The notes under the pieces: generated by a model
The model's input: the letters and a program-made list of their open reading frames with translations, nothing else
What the model was told of the DNA's origin: nothing
Database searches by the model: none
In this document: in pieces, positions 33,351 through 42,406 of the stretch
How positions within the stretch are numbered: the stretch's first letter is position 1
How the letters are laid out: every line of letters starts with the position of its first letter
Translations under genes and position numbers: made by a program
Assembly: GCA_012517475.1 (NCBI GenBank)
Contig: JAAYUV010000040.1
Coordinates: 1-59,678, forward strand
From: Peptococcaceae bacterium
GTDB lineage: Bacteria > Bacillota > Desulfitobacteriia > Desulfitobacteriales > Syntrophobotulaceae
Direction of reading: 5' to 3'
DNA length: 59,678 nucleotides

Positions 33351-34781
33351 ATGAAAAAACAGGAGAAAATCTTGCTATTTTTTTTGCTTTTTATCATTGC
33401 GGCAGTAAGACTATACCATATCGGTGCTCCCCCTTTGGAGATCGAAGAAAGCTGGCGTCAAGCAGATACAGAATCCATGGCTTGGAATTTTGCCAATTAT
33501 GACCGTAATCCGTTTCATCCCAATCTGAATTATGACGGACCACTTCCGAATATTCCCGCGCTGGAAATCCAAGTAACCACTTACGTCATTTCTATTTTGT
33601 ACCGGTTGTTTGGGCATCATTATTTCTTTGCAAGGCTTGTCCCGCTCACGTTCTTTATTATATCAGGGTTATTCCTCTATCTCTTCGCCAGAAACCATAT
33701 GGGAAAAGGGGCTGCGGCAATAGGCCTGGCTGTTTACGGCCTTTTGCCGATTAACGTATATTATTCAAGGGCAATTATGCCCGAATCAGCGGCGTTGATG
33801 TTTTGGATCGCCGGATTTTACTTTTTCGAAAAATGGGTTATCCATAAAAAGAATTGTCATCAAGAAAAAAGATATCTCATAACAAGCTCCATATTCCTGG
33901 CCTTCGCTATTATGACCAAACCCCCGGTAATTGTTATTGCTGTCCCTATGCTTTTCCTTTGTTTCCGGCATTTTAAATGGGGATGGGCAAAGTTCCCTGA
34001 ACTCTGGGGATATGTTTTGGCTACTTTGGGCGTTCCCGCTGTTTACTATTATTTGAGCGGCAGGATTGCGGAGTTTAAGTTTACTGTTGGAATTACACAT
34101 TCCCTTATTGTCCAAAATGATTTGTTCACGCTTAAAACCTGGCAGTTCTTTTCTGACAATATTCCCAGGACCTTAGGGCTTATTGGGCTCCTGCTGGTCT
34201 TGATCGGAGTTTTTTCTATTACGAAAAAAGAGATCATTATCCTGGTTTGGTTTGCAGCCATGCTGTTCGAAGTAATTGTCTTCGTTGGTCTTATCAGGTC
34301 GGCATATTACCTGATATTTTTCGCGGTCCCTTGTTCACTCCTGATAGGAAATCTTTTGTACCGGATGTTGTCCGAGCCAACGGGAAAGATTTTAGCCGTA
34401 TTGTTGATCTTTGTAATGACTTTAGAGAGCTTATACCAGGTTAAACCTATGTTCAAACTAAATTCAGTCATGCAAAACCAAGTAGAAGTGGTACAAAGGG
34501 CAACAAATCCAGATGATCTTCTTGTGGTCGGAGCGTTGGAGCCATGCCTTCTGAGCCTGGCTGACCGTAGGGGATGGCGTTATAATTTAAGGATTTATGA
34601 AGAGACACCGGTGGACCCCCGGCAAGAGTTAGCCGGATATATTGAAAAAGGAGCAAAATATTTTGTGCCGATTCAGGGAAAAATATATGGAGATGAAAGT
34701 GGGCAGCTGATGAGGAGTATTGAGGAACGGTATACAAAGATTGAACCGGTTCAAGGCTATCCCATTTTTCAATTGCAGTAG
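33351..34781 (+). CDS. GT39/ArnT-like membrane glycosyltransferase
   Basis: The 476-residue protein has about eleven membrane segments and an N-terminal external loop with IEESWRQADTESMAWNFANY, where acidic residues correspond to the catalytic loop of PMT/ArnT-type (GT-C) glycosyltransferases. Such enzymes take sugar from a polyprenyl-phosphate donor and transfer it outside the membrane. The next genes, a GT2 polyprenyl-phosphate sugar synthase and a small ArnE-like membrane protein, would make and flip that donor. The acceptor could be a protein or a cell-wall polymer; the sequence does not say. AGGAGAAACC precedes the ATG. Confidence 0.8.
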   Translation: MKKQEKILLFFLLFIIAAVRLYHIGAPPLEIEESWRQADTESMAWNFANYDRNPFHPNLNYDGPLPNIPALEIQVTTYVISILYRLFGHHYFFARLVPLTFFIISGLFLYLFARNHMGKGAAAIGLAVYGLLPINVYYSRAIMPESAALMFWIAGFYFFEKWVIHKKNCHQEKRYLITSSIFLAFAIMTKPPVIVIAVPMLFLCFRHFKWGWAKFPELWGYVLATLGVPAVYYYLSGRIAEFKFTVGITHSLIVQNDLFTLKTWQFFSDNIPRTLGLIGLLLVLIGVFSITKKEIIILVWFAAMLFEVIVFVGLIRSAYYLIFFAVPCSLLIGNLLYRMLSEPTGKILAVLLIFVMTLESLYQVKPMFKLNSVMQNQVEVVQRATNPDDLLVVGALEPCLLSLADRRGWRYNLRIYEETPVDPRQELAGYIEKGAKYFVPIQGKIYGDESGQLMRSIEERYTKIEPVQGYPIFQLQ

Positions 34782-34795
34782 AAAGAGGGAGAACC

Positions 34796-35527
34796 ATGAA
34801 GGTGCTTATCGGTTTACCGGCTTTTAACGAGGAAACAGGGATTGCCAATGTGCTTGAAAGCATCAGGCGTTATCGAAATTGCAGCAGGTATTCTATAGAG
34901 GTTTTGGTTGTAAATGACGGTAGTACCGATCAAACTGGTCAAATCGTTCTGAATTTTGCCAATAGCTATGATTTTGTCAAGATGATTGACCATGAAGGAA
35001 ATAAAGGTTTGGGAGAAGCGATAAAAACTATCCTGCGGTACACAATTGATAACATGGAAGATCAAGACATTCTGGTAACCATGGATGCAGATAATACGCA
35101 TAGTCCTCTTCTGATTGAAAGCATGATTGGCAGTTTGATTAGTCATGATCTCGATTTGGTGGTGGCCTCGCGATTTACCGACGGCGGATGTGAATTAGGA
35201 CTGAAAGTATTACGAAAATTATACAGCCGGGGCGCAATGTGTTTTTTTAAAATCTTTTTCCCTATAAAAAATCTAAATGATTATTCGTCCGGGTTTAGAG
35301 CCTATCGGGTGCGAATTATTCGTCAGGCTCAAGAAAGATGGATTGATTTAATCACGACCAACGGCTTTGACTGTATGGCCGAAATTGCCGCGAGATTCAG
35401 CAGGATGGGGATCAAAGCAGGAGAAGTTCCTTTGATCTTAAACTATGGCTTAAAGGAAGGAGCCAGTAAGATGAAGGTCGCAAGAACTGTAAAAGGTTAT
35501 TTTTCATTGCTGGCCAAAGTGAGGTAA
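34796..35527 (+). CDS. GT2 glycosyltransferase, polyprenyl-phosphate sugar synthase-like
   Basis: The 243-residue single-domain GT-A enzyme has VLIGLPAFNEETGIANVLES at its start, EVLVVNDGSTDQTGQ with the nucleotide-binding aspartate, and VTMDADNTHSP, the DxD-type metal site. It lacks the C-terminal membrane helices of many relatives. This looks like the dolichyl/undecaprenyl-phosphate mannose or glucose synthase branch, which charges a lipid carrier for GT39-type enzymes. It lies 14 bases after the GT39 gene and 3 bases before the ArnE-like gene, so the three form one operon. Confidence 0.88.
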   Translation: MKVLIGLPAFNEETGIANVLESIRRYRNCSRYSIEVLVVNDGSTDQTGQIVLNFANSYDFVKMIDHEGNKGLGEAIKTILRYTIDNMEDQDILVTMDADNTHSPLLIESMIGSLISHDLDLVVASRFTDGGCELGLKVLRKLYSRGAMCFFKIFFPIKNLNDYSSGFRAYRVRIIRQAQERWIDLITTNGFDCMAEIAARFSRMGIKAGEVPLILNYGLKEGASKMKVARTVKGYFSLLAKVR

Positions 35528-35530
35528 AAC

Positions 35531-35878
35531 ATGATATATTTGATCGCAGTGATTTCCATCATGCTTGGAGCCGTTGGACAATTCGGATTAAAACTTGCGG
35601 CTGCTACTATACAAACGGGAAGCGGCCTGTGGAAGTTAGGATTATCTATGCTCAACATACAAATGATATTCTCTGTGGTTTGTTTTGTTACAAGTATGAT
35701 TATGTGGATTTTTGTATTAAGGAAAATGGAGTTAAGTATAGCCTATCCCATGGTAAGTTTGGGATATGTTTTTGTGATGTTTCTTTCATTCTATTTTTTA
35801 CAGGAGAGTATCGTTCTTACCAAACTCCTGGGGACAGGACTAATTGTTTCCGGGGTAATTGTACTGAATCTAAGATAG
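35531..35878 (+). CDS. Small ArnE/SMR-like membrane protein
   Basis: The 115-residue protein has four membrane helices (starting MIYLIAVISIMLGAVGQFGL) with IAYPMVSLGYVFVMFLSFYF in the third and fourth, as in the ArnE/ArnF and SMR/EamA half-size families. Its position after a GT39 and a GT2 gene suggests it flips the lipid-linked sugar to the outer face, the role proposed for ArnE/F. A drug-efflux role of the EmrE kind is less likely in this context. Its stop codon and last three codons lie inside the first unit of a 42-bp tandem duplication. Confidence 0.8.
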   Translation: MIYLIAVISIMLGAVGQFGLKLAAATIQTGSGLWKLGLSMLNIQMIFSVVCFVTSMIMWIFVLRKMELSIAYPMVSLGYVFVMFLSFYFLQESIVLTKLLGTGLIVSGVIVLNLR

Positions 35879-35948
35879 GGACAAGAGAACCGTCCCCCTG
35901 TTCCCTTGAATCTAAGATAGGGACAAGAGAACCGTCCCCCTGTTCCCT
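35865..35948. repeat. 42-bp tandem duplication
   Basis: Two identical 42-base units (35865-35906 and 35907-35948) each contain GGGACAAGAGAACCGTCCCC followed by CTGTTCCCT. The unit resembles REP-like sequences scattered through Clostridia and can fold as GGGA.C...G.TCCC. The first unit includes the last codons and stop of the ArnE-like gene, the second repeats them outside it. Confidence 0.9.
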
Positions 35949-35994
35949 TTGACATTTTTAGGGAGGATAAGTATAATATTCTAAGAATTGAAAA

Positions 35995-36295
35995 GAAAAT
36001 TATAAACCCAAAGATTGTAAGGAACGGCAAAACGGTCGCCCAGAGAGAAAACTACCTCGGATTTAATATAACCAGAGAAAGGATTTGAGGGCTGAAAGGT
36101 TTTCCGAATACGTAGCCGGGGTCGTACAGGAGGGGTAGGAGGGAACAGCTGCTTGCAGTGATGTACTTCTTTACGGGGAGCCCGTTATTGCCAAAGAGAG
36201 CCGGATGTTCTCAGTATGAAGATGAATACCGGAATAAAGGTGGTACCGCGAGTCTTTCGTCCTTTGGATTGGAAAGACTTTTTGCATTTTTATAT
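35995..36295 (+). promoter_or_regulatory. T-box leader of valS
   Basis: The conserved T-box AGGTGGTACCGCG lies at 36238-36250, preceded by AAGATGAATACCGG and followed directly by a terminator stem AGTCTTTC (36251-36258) / GAAAGACT (36272-36279) with a T-run. The upstream part is long enough for stems I to III. A GTC triplet in CGGGGTCGTACA near 36120 could be the valine specifier but I could not fold stem I fully. Uncharged tRNA-Val should stabilise the antiterminator and allow valS transcription. Confidence 0.88.
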
Positions 36296-36328
36296 TTATT
36301 TTACTTGGAAGATGAAAGGAGCCTTACA

Positions 36329-38983
36329 ATGTCGGAAGAGCAACAATTGGCCAAAGTTTATGATCCCAGTCAGGTAGAGGAGAAATGGTATGGTTATTGG
36401 GAAGAAAACGGTTTCTTTACTCCTCAGGTTGAACCGGAAAAGAAGCCTTTCAGTATTGTTATGCCTCCGCCGAATGTCACCGGTTCTCTCCATCTTGGTC
36501 ATGCTATGGATAACACCCTGCAGGATATTTTAACCCGGTTTAAGAGAATGCAGGGGTATAATACACTCTGGCTTCCGGGAACGGACCATGCCGGGATTGC
36601 CACCCAAGCTAAAGTGGAAGAACAATTGGCCCAGGAAGGGACCAACAGGCATGCATTAGGACGGGAGAAGTTTTTAGAAAGGGTCTGGGCCTGGAAAGAA
36701 CAATACGGCGGGACGATCACCCGGCAGCTAAGAAAATTGGGGGCTTCCTGCGACTGGTCGAGGGAACGTTTCACGATGGATGAAGGCTGCTCCCGGGCGG
36801 TCAGGGAGGTATTTGTCAACCTTTATGAAAAGGGCCTGATCTATCGGGGGAACTATATCGTTAATTGGTGTTCAAAATGCCATACTACCATTTCCGACAT
36901 TGAAGTCGAGCATACGGAAAAAGAAGGCAGCTTGTGGCATATCCGTTATCCCGCAAAGGATGGGGGAGAAGGGGTTGTTGTAGCTACGACCCGTCCTGAG
37001 ACTATGCTGGGTGATGTTGCTGTTGCCGTTCATCCCGAAGATGAGAGATATCATAATCTGTTAGGGAAAACAGTGATTCTGCCCTTAATGAACAGGGAGA
37101 TTCCGGTTATTGCGGATGAATATGTGGATAAAGAGTTCGGAACAGGGGCTGTAAAGATTACGCCTGCCCATGACCCCAATGATTTTGAGATGGGACTCCG
37201 TCATCAATTAGAGCAGATTAATATTATGAACAGTGATGCTACGATTAATGAAAACGGAGGAAAATACCAGGGTCTGGACCGGTATGACGCGCGCAAACAA
37301 ATAGTCAAAGACCTGGAAGAATTAGGTCTTCTCGTAAAAGTTGAACAGCATAATCATGCTGTTGGAGAGTGTTATCGCTGCTCTACTGTCGTTGAGCCTA
37401 GAGTAAGCAAACAATGGTTTGTAAAGATGAAACCGCTTGCCGAACCCGCCATTAAAGTCGTTGAAGACGGGAAGCTGCAGTTTGTTCCGGAACGTTTTGC
37501 CAAAATCTATATTGGTTGGCTGGAAAATATCCGGGACTGGTGTATTTCCCGGCAACTCTGGTGGGGTCACCGTATCCCGGTTTGGTACTGTCCGGATTGC
37601 GGTGCTGAAATTTGCGTGAAAGAAGATCCCGCTCATTGTCCAAAATGCGGCAGCGGGAAGATAGAACAGGATCCGGATGTCCTGGATACCTGGTTTTCAT
37701 CCGGACTCTGGCCTTTTTCAACAATGGGGTGGCCGGACAGCACTGGGGAACTGAAGCATTTCTATCCGACAAGTGTCCTTGTGACAGGCAGAGATATTAT
37801 CTTTTTCTGGGTTGCCAGAATGATTTTTATGGGCCTGAAATTTCAAAAAGAGGTTCCATTCCATAAGGTAATGATTCATGGACTGATCCTTGATTCCCAG
37901 GGCAGGAAAATGAGCAAATCCTTGGGTAATGGAGTGGATCCGATCGAAGTGATTAATCAATATGGTGCAGATACGCTGCGATTTATGCTGATTACGGGCA
38001 ATACACCCGGAAATGATCTTAGATTCCATTTTGAAAGATTGGAAGCAACCAGGAATTTTCTCAACAAGATCTGGAACGCATCCCGTTTTGTGATGATGAA
38101 CCTGGAAGACTATAAGAATATTCCCAGGGGAGAATTGACGCTTGCGGATAAATGGATCCTATCCCGTTATGAAGACACGGTCCGAAGTGTTACGGCTGCT
38201 TTGGAACGGTATGATCTGGGAGAAGCGGGCCGTCTGCTCTATGAATTCATCTGGAATGAATATTGCGACTGGTATATTGAATTAACAAAGAAGAGACTGT
38301 ATAACAAGGAAAACATTCCTGAGCGCAATACTGCCCAAAGCGTACTCTTTGAGATTTTGGAAGGGACGATGAGACTTCTTCACCCGTTTATGCCTTTCCT
38401 GTCGGAGGAAATCTGGCAGCATCTCCCCAATCATGGGAAGACCATCATGTTAAGCTCCTGGCCGGAGGTTAGCGGATATAAAAATGAACGGGCAGAAAAA
38501 GAAATGACAGTTTTGATGGAAGTTATCCGCTCAGTCCGGAATATCCGGGCAGAGATGAATGTGGCGCCCGGGCGCAGGGCAGACATCCTTTTGGTAGCCC
38601 CTGAGGCCGAGACCATGAACACGCTTGAAAGGGGAATTGAGGATATTCGCCAATTAGCGGTTGGAGAGAAAATCACAATTTTGCAGAAGATAGAAAATAA
38701 TCCCCCTCAATCCGCAAGTGCAGTACTCAACGGGGTGACTGTTTACCTGCCGCTTAAGGGCTTGCTTGATCTGGATAAAGAAATTGCCAAGGTCCGTAAG
38801 GAAATTCAAAATGCAATCACTGAACAGAAGAGGCTTGAGGGCAAACTGGGTAACCCTGGATTTACGGGTAAGGCGCCTGAAGAGGTCATAGCAAAGGAAA
38901 AAGAAAAACTTGAAGCGGTTTTAATAAGACTGCGTTCTCTGAAAATCAGGCTTTCTGATTTGACCGAGGATCTTGAATCCTAA
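36329..38983 (+). CDS. valS: Valyl-tRNA synthetase
   Basis: This 884-residue class I synthetase charges tRNA-Val. The HIGH motif appears as PNVTGSLHLGHAMDN, the KMSKS motif as GRKMSKSLGNG, the editing domain contains VATTRPETMLGDVAVAV, and zinc-like cysteine pairs occur at YCPDCG and CPKCG. The C-terminal coiled coil (LDLDKEIAKVRKEIQN onward) binds tRNA. The ATG at 36329 has AAGGAGCC upstream; the frame is open further upstream only because it runs through the T-box terminator. Expression is controlled by that T-box. Confidence 0.97.
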   Translation: MSEEQQLAKVYDPSQVEEKWYGYWEENGFFTPQVEPEKKPFSIVMPPPNVTGSLHLGHAMDNTLQDILTRFKRMQGYNTLWLPGTDHAGIATQAKVEEQLAQEGTNRHALGREKFLERVWAWKEQYGGTITRQLRKLGASCDWSRERFTMDEGCSRAVREVFVNLYEKGLIYRGNYIVNWCSKCHTTISDIEVEHTEKEGSLWHIRYPAKDGGEGVVVATTRPETMLGDVAVAVHPEDERYHNLLGKTVILPLMNREIPVIADEYVDKEFGTGAVKITPAHDPNDFEMGLRHQLEQINIMNSDATINENGGKYQGLDRYDARKQIVKDLEELGLLVKVEQHNHAVGECYRCSTVVEPRVSKQWFVKMKPLAEPAIKVVEDGKLQFVPERFAKIYIGWLENIRDWCISRQLWWGHRIPVWYCPDCGAEICVKEDPAHCPKCGSGKIEQDPDVLDTWFSSGLWPFSTMGWPDSTGELKHFYPTSVLVTGRDIIFFWVARMIFMGLKFQKEVPFHKVMIHGLILDSQGRKMSKSLGNGVDPIEVINQYGADTLRFMLITGNTPGNDLRFHFERLEATRNFLNKIWNASRFVMMNLEDYKNIPRGELTLADKWILSRYEDTVRSVTAALERYDLGEAGRLLYEFIWNEYCDWYIELTKKRLYNKENIPERNTAQSVLFEILEGTMRLLHPFMPFLSEEIWQHLPNHGKTIMLSSWPEVSGYKNERAEKEMTVLMEVIRSVRNIRAEMNVAPGRRADILLVAPEAETMNTLERGIEDIRQLAVGEKITILQKIENNPPQSASAVLNGVTVYLPLKGLLDLDKEIAKVRKEIQNAITEQKRLEGKLGNPGFTGKAPEEVIAKEKEKLEAVLIRLRSLKIRLSDLTEDLES

Positions 38984-39010
38984 GCACATGGCAAGGGACA
39001 TACCATTAAA

Positions 39011-39050
39011 AAAAAGCCGTAAAAGACTGGTTCTTTCCGGCTTTTTCTTT
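39011..39050 (+). terminator. valS terminator
   Basis: AAAAAGCCG/CGGCTTTTT with an inner AAAGA/TCTTT extension and a following T-run, 28 bases after the valS stop. Confidence 0.85.
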
Positions 39051-39108
39051 CATATTTGGAATCATGATTGTGAGTATATAAGGTATACCCATAGCAGTGG
39101 AGGAACAC

Positions 39109-40473
39109 ATGAAGGACAACTATTCCTTGAATAAAAGCGACAATCAGCTTGATCCTGTTTATCTTGAAACAATGGCATTCATAAAAAATCTTACCAAATT
39201 CGGAATCAATCTTGGACTTCACCGGATCAGGTCTTTGCTGCAAAGACTTGGGAATCCTCATCAAAGACTGAGAATAATCCACATTGGGGGAACCAACGGC
39301 AAAGGATCTACTACCGCTATCCTTCAGTCAGTCCTCCAACAGGCCGGATACCGGGTTGGAATGTTTATCTCGCCGCATCTCCATGATTACAGGGAAAGAA
39401 TCCGTATTAATGACGAATTGATTTCTCGTGCGGATATTGTAAGGGGAATTTCGACAATGAGACCGGTCTTAGAAGAGATGGTTGCTGATGGTATGGAGCA
39501 TCCGACGGAGTTCGAGGTTAGTACGGCGCTGGCTCTGTATTATTTTGCTGAAAAGAGGCCGGATTTTGTTCTGCTGGAAGTAGGGCTCGGCGGGGAGATT
39601 GATTCCACCAATGTGGTAACCCCGGTGATTTCAGTTCTTACCAGCATAAGCATGGATCATATGGATTATCTGGGGGAGACGCTGGAGGAAATTACGCGGG
39701 TCAAGGCAGGCATCATCAAAGAAGGGGTTCCTGTCATTACTTCAGTCGATAAACCGGAGTCATTGCAAATTATAAAGCAATTTTCAACGAGAAAAAGATC
39801 AAGATTACTTCAGGTCGGCAGGGATGTCCGGTGGGAAAAAGTTGAAGGGCAAATCCTTGCATTTCATTATCTTGGGCTGAAACATCATTATTTGGGGCTG
39901 GAGTTATCTTTGTACGGGGAACACCAGTTTATCAATGCTTCCGTTGCTCTGGCAGTATGTGAGATGCTTGAAGAACTTTTTCATATCGATATAGATGAGA
40001 ATGCTGTCCGCAAAGGACTTGAGACTGTTAGATGGCCCGGAAGGTTGGAGATGATTTCCCAAAATCCTAAGATCCTTCTGGACGGAGCCCATAATACAGA
40101 CGGGATGAAAACACTTGTTAAGGCACTTCGAGATTATGAGGGAGGCCCCTTTCAAAGAAACAAACTATTGCTCTGCATAGGGATTTTACAGGATAAGGAA
40201 GTTGAAAAAATAGTAAATCTCATCGCCCCTCTGGCAAATGAGATTATCGTAACAAAACCCGATTCACCCCGGGCCGGGGATTGGAAAGCTGTTGGCCGGC
40301 TTGCAGAAAAGTATCTTGATCCCGGTAAGATTCATGTAGTGGAAGATCCGGTTCTTGCAGTTGAAGAGGGAATAAGGCGGATGGAAACAGACGATATGCT
40401 TTGTGTTACAGGTTCTCTTTACATGATTTCCGCAGTCAGAAAGTACTTGCTGCAATATTTTGGAAGTTTATGA
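39109..40473 (+). CDS. folC: Folylpolyglutamate synthase/dihydrofolate synthase
   Basis: The 454-residue Mur-ligase-type enzyme adds glutamate to folates, and probably also makes dihydrofolate from dihydropteroate. The ATP loop is IGGTNGKGSTTAILQS (near residue 65), followed by ISPHLHDYRERI, LEVGLGGEIDSTNVV and LLDGAHNTDG in the second half, all family signatures. ATG 39109 has GGAGG five bases upstream and is chosen over the in-frame GTG 39097. Its stop is two bases from the end of the convergent GGDEF gene. It follows valS, an order common in Firmicutes. Confidence 0.95.
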   Translation: MKDNYSLNKSDNQLDPVYLETMAFIKNLTKFGINLGLHRIRSLLQRLGNPHQRLRIIHIGGTNGKGSTTAILQSVLQQAGYRVGMFISPHLHDYRERIRINDELISRADIVRGISTMRPVLEEMVADGMEHPTEFEVSTALALYYFAEKRPDFVLLEVGLGGEIDSTNVVTPVISVLTSISMDHMDYLGETLEEITRVKAGIIKEGVPVITSVDKPESLQIIKQFSTRKRSRLLQVGRDVRWEKVEGQILAFHYLGLKHHYLGLELSLYGEHQFINASVALAVCEMLEELFHIDIDENAVRKGLETVRWPGRLEMISQNPKILLDGAHNTDGMKTLVKALRDYEGGPFQRNKLLLCIGILQDKEVEKIVNLIAPLANEIIVTKPDSPRAGDWKAVGRLAEKYLDPGKIHVVEDPVLAVEEGIRRMETDDMLCVTGSLYMISAVRKYLLQYFGSL

Positions 40474-40475
40474 AG

Positions 40476-41372
40476 CTATTTCTGCCACTCTGCACGGTTT
40501 CTGCCTTTATGTTTGGCCTCGTATAAACCTTGATCCGCTTTTTCCAAAAAACTGCGCGATGTCTGATTATACTTAGGAATGGAGCTGTACCCTCCCAAAC
40601 TGATTGTGAGATAGGGGGCAATCTCAATACCCTCATGGGGAATTTTGATATTGCGAATTGCCTGAAGGATATCTTCGGCTATTTTTTTACCGCCTGCTTC
40701 ATCGGTATCAGGCAGAATGATGGCAAATTCCTCTCCGCCATACCTGGCCAGGAAGTCATCCGGCCTTTTTAAACAGGACATAATCGTTTTGGCAATTCGT
40801 ATGAGGGCTTCATCCCCCTTGGAGTGTCCGTAATAATCATTGTAGTGTTTAAAATAATCCACATCGAGCATGAGCAGGGCGAAATATCTTTTATTGCGTA
40901 TCGCACTGCCAAACTCTTTTTCAAGGATTTCCTCGAAATACCGGCGATTGGGAACTTCTGTCAGCCCATCGATATGTGCCATCTTTTCGAGCAGTCTTTG
41001 CTTATGCACAAATCTCAGTGTATTTTTTACCCTGGCCCTGACAATACTCGGATTAAAAGGCTTAGTAATATAATCAACGGCTCCTAAATTAAAGCCTTCC
41101 TCTTCTTCTTCAGCAGAATCAAGCACGGTGACAAAGATTACTGGGATATGTCTGGTCCTCTCGTCGGATTTTAAAATCTTGATTAAGTCGTAACCGTTCA
41201 TACCTGGCATGATCACATCTAATAAGATCAGATCAGGCAAAGTGGTTTCCAGAAGGGCTAAAGCTTCTTTTGCATCGGCAGCGCCTATAAAGTTGTACTG
41301 ATGGAGTGTCTGCTTTAGAAAGTGAAGATTAAAGTCCTGGTCATCAATCGCTAAGATTGTATAGATGTCCAT
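40476..41372 (-). CDS. Response regulator with GGDEF diguanylate cyclase domain
   Basis: The 298-residue protein joins a receiver domain (ILAIDDQDFNLHFLKQ; phospho-acceptor in LILLDVIMPGMNG near residue 55; VDYITKPFNP with the conserved lysine) to a GGDEF domain (HIDGLTEVPNRRYFEE, LDVDYFKHYNDYYGH, and active site RYGGEEFAIILP). The GGEEF form is competent for making cyclic di-GMP. An RxxD inhibitory site is not obvious. Its sensor kinase is not in the window. It is monocistronic, convergent with folC, and lies alone on the minus strand here. Confidence 0.95.
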   Translation of the reverse strand: MDIYTILAIDDQDFNLHFLKQTLHQYNFIGAADAKEALALLETTLPDLILLDVIMPGMNGYDLIKILKSDERTRHIPVIFVTVLDSAEEEEEGFNLGAVDYITKPFNPSIVRARVKNTLRFVHKQRLLEKMAHIDGLTEVPNRRYFEEILEKEFGSAIRNKRYFALLMLDVDYFKHYNDYYGHSKGDEALIRIAKTIMSCLKRPDDFLARYGGEEFAIILPDTDEAGGKKIAEDILQAIRNIKIPHEGIEIAPYLTISLGGYSSIPKYNQTSRSFLEKADQGLYEAKHKGRNRAEWQK

Positions 41373-41509
41373 TTTAATGAGCCTCGCACTTTTATATAAA
41401 ATTTATGCCCTATTATAACATATCTGGAAAATAATTTTAATTTAAAAAGATTTTTTATATAAAAGATTTAGGGTAGTTGCCTTTCGTGCAAAGTACTAAT
41501 TTTTTCCAA

Positions 41510-41552
41510 ACCTTCATATGCTTGAACCAAAGAGCATACTGAAGGGGTTTTT
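41510..41552 (+). terminator. Hairpin and T-run immediately before the SPOR gene start
   Basis: CCTTCATATGCT and AGCATACTGAAGG form a stem with one mismatch and a 9-base loop, followed by GGTTTTTTT and, within three bases, the ATG at 41555. The only Shine-Dalgarno-like sequence (GAAGGGG) is in the 3' arm, so the same structure could terminate transcription and hide the ribosome-binding site. Confidence 0.6.
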
Positions 41553-41554
41553 TT

Positions 41555-42265
41555 ATGAAAAAAAAATTTAATGCGATAAAAGTTTTGATTACTGCGATCG
41601 TGGTAATACTAGGAATAAGTGGAATTGGCTGGTTTACTTGGTATTTTGGCAAAATGTTTGTTGGGTTGGTTTCTGCAGGTACGCCTGAACCCCAGATGAA
41701 GATGGAGCAGACCGGCAGTGAAATCCTGTCCCTGTCTAAGATAGGCTTATGGACTTGCCAGGCAGGAGTGTATCAAGAGCAAAAAAACGCAAACTCTATG
41801 GTGGATTTACTTAAACTTAAAGGCTGGAAAGCGGAGGTTATCAAAACAGGACCTTATACGGTGGGGATAGGTGCATTTAACAATAAGGAGACGGCTGTTT
41901 TACTATGCAAGATACTGGGTGAGCAGGGTATTAAAACCTGGATAAAAGAGGAAACCTTTCCCGCTTTGCACTATAAAGTCAGCGGAAAAAATGTCGAAAT
42001 AATAACATCAATGCTGGAGATCACAAATTCTTTGCTCAATGGTAAGGAAAAAGATAAGGTTAAAGAGGAACTGGCAGGTGATGTAGAGACCATTTTTGCC
42101 GGTGAATGCCCGGCAGACTTTCAGAAATTAAATGCAATACTTCAAGGAATCCTGCGTAAAGAATATGAAAATAAGGATTCCAATAATCTTTACGGTCAGG
42201 ATTTGCTTGGACTATATGCGGAATACAAAACTGTTACGACAAAATACTTCAAAAATACCAAATAA
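41555..42265 (+). CDS. SPOR-like domain protein
   Basis: The 236-residue protein has a lysine-rich start, one membrane anchor (VLITAIVVILGISGIGWFTW), and an outside portion with WTCQAGVYQEQKNANSMVDL and IKTGPYTVGIGAFNNKETAV, two beta-alpha repeats as in SPOR domains that bind denuded peptidoglycan. The C-terminal 90 residues are helical and charged, without a recognised domain. It is probably a cell-surface or sporulation protein. A hairpin with a T-run lies directly before its start, and the gene stands alone. Confidence 0.75.
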   Translation: MKKKFNAIKVLITAIVVILGISGIGWFTWYFGKMFVGLVSAGTPEPQMKMEQTGSEILSLSKIGLWTCQAGVYQEQKNANSMVDLLKLKGWKAEVIKTGPYTVGIGAFNNKETAVLLCKILGEQGIKTWIKEETFPALHYKVSGKNVEIITSMLEITNSLLNGKEKDKVKEELAGDVETIFAGECPADFQKLNAILQGILRKEYENKDSNNLYGQDLLGLYAEYKTVTTKYFKNTK

Positions 42266-42330
42266 AGAACAAAATATTTTGCTTATTTATGGCAAATAAT
42301 ACATCATATCTTAAGCTCTCTCGCGTTTAC

Positions 42331-42358
42331 TTGCTTTATCTTTAGGTAGTGATATAAT
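42331..42358 (+). promoter_or_regulatory. Probable rex promoter
   Basis: TTGCTT (42331-42336), 16 bases, then TATAAT (42353-42358), 48 bases upstream of the rex start. A clear Rex operator (TTGTGA-type palindrome) was not found in it. Confidence 0.5.
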
Positions 42359-42406
42359 TAACTTATCTTTTGACATCAATGAACTTTAGCGAAATGGGGG
42401 ATTTAT

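Noticed and set aside
35629-35952. Frame ending in repeated GTREPSPCSLESKI text
   Set aside because: It is the tandem duplication read in a shadow frame of the ArnE-like gene.
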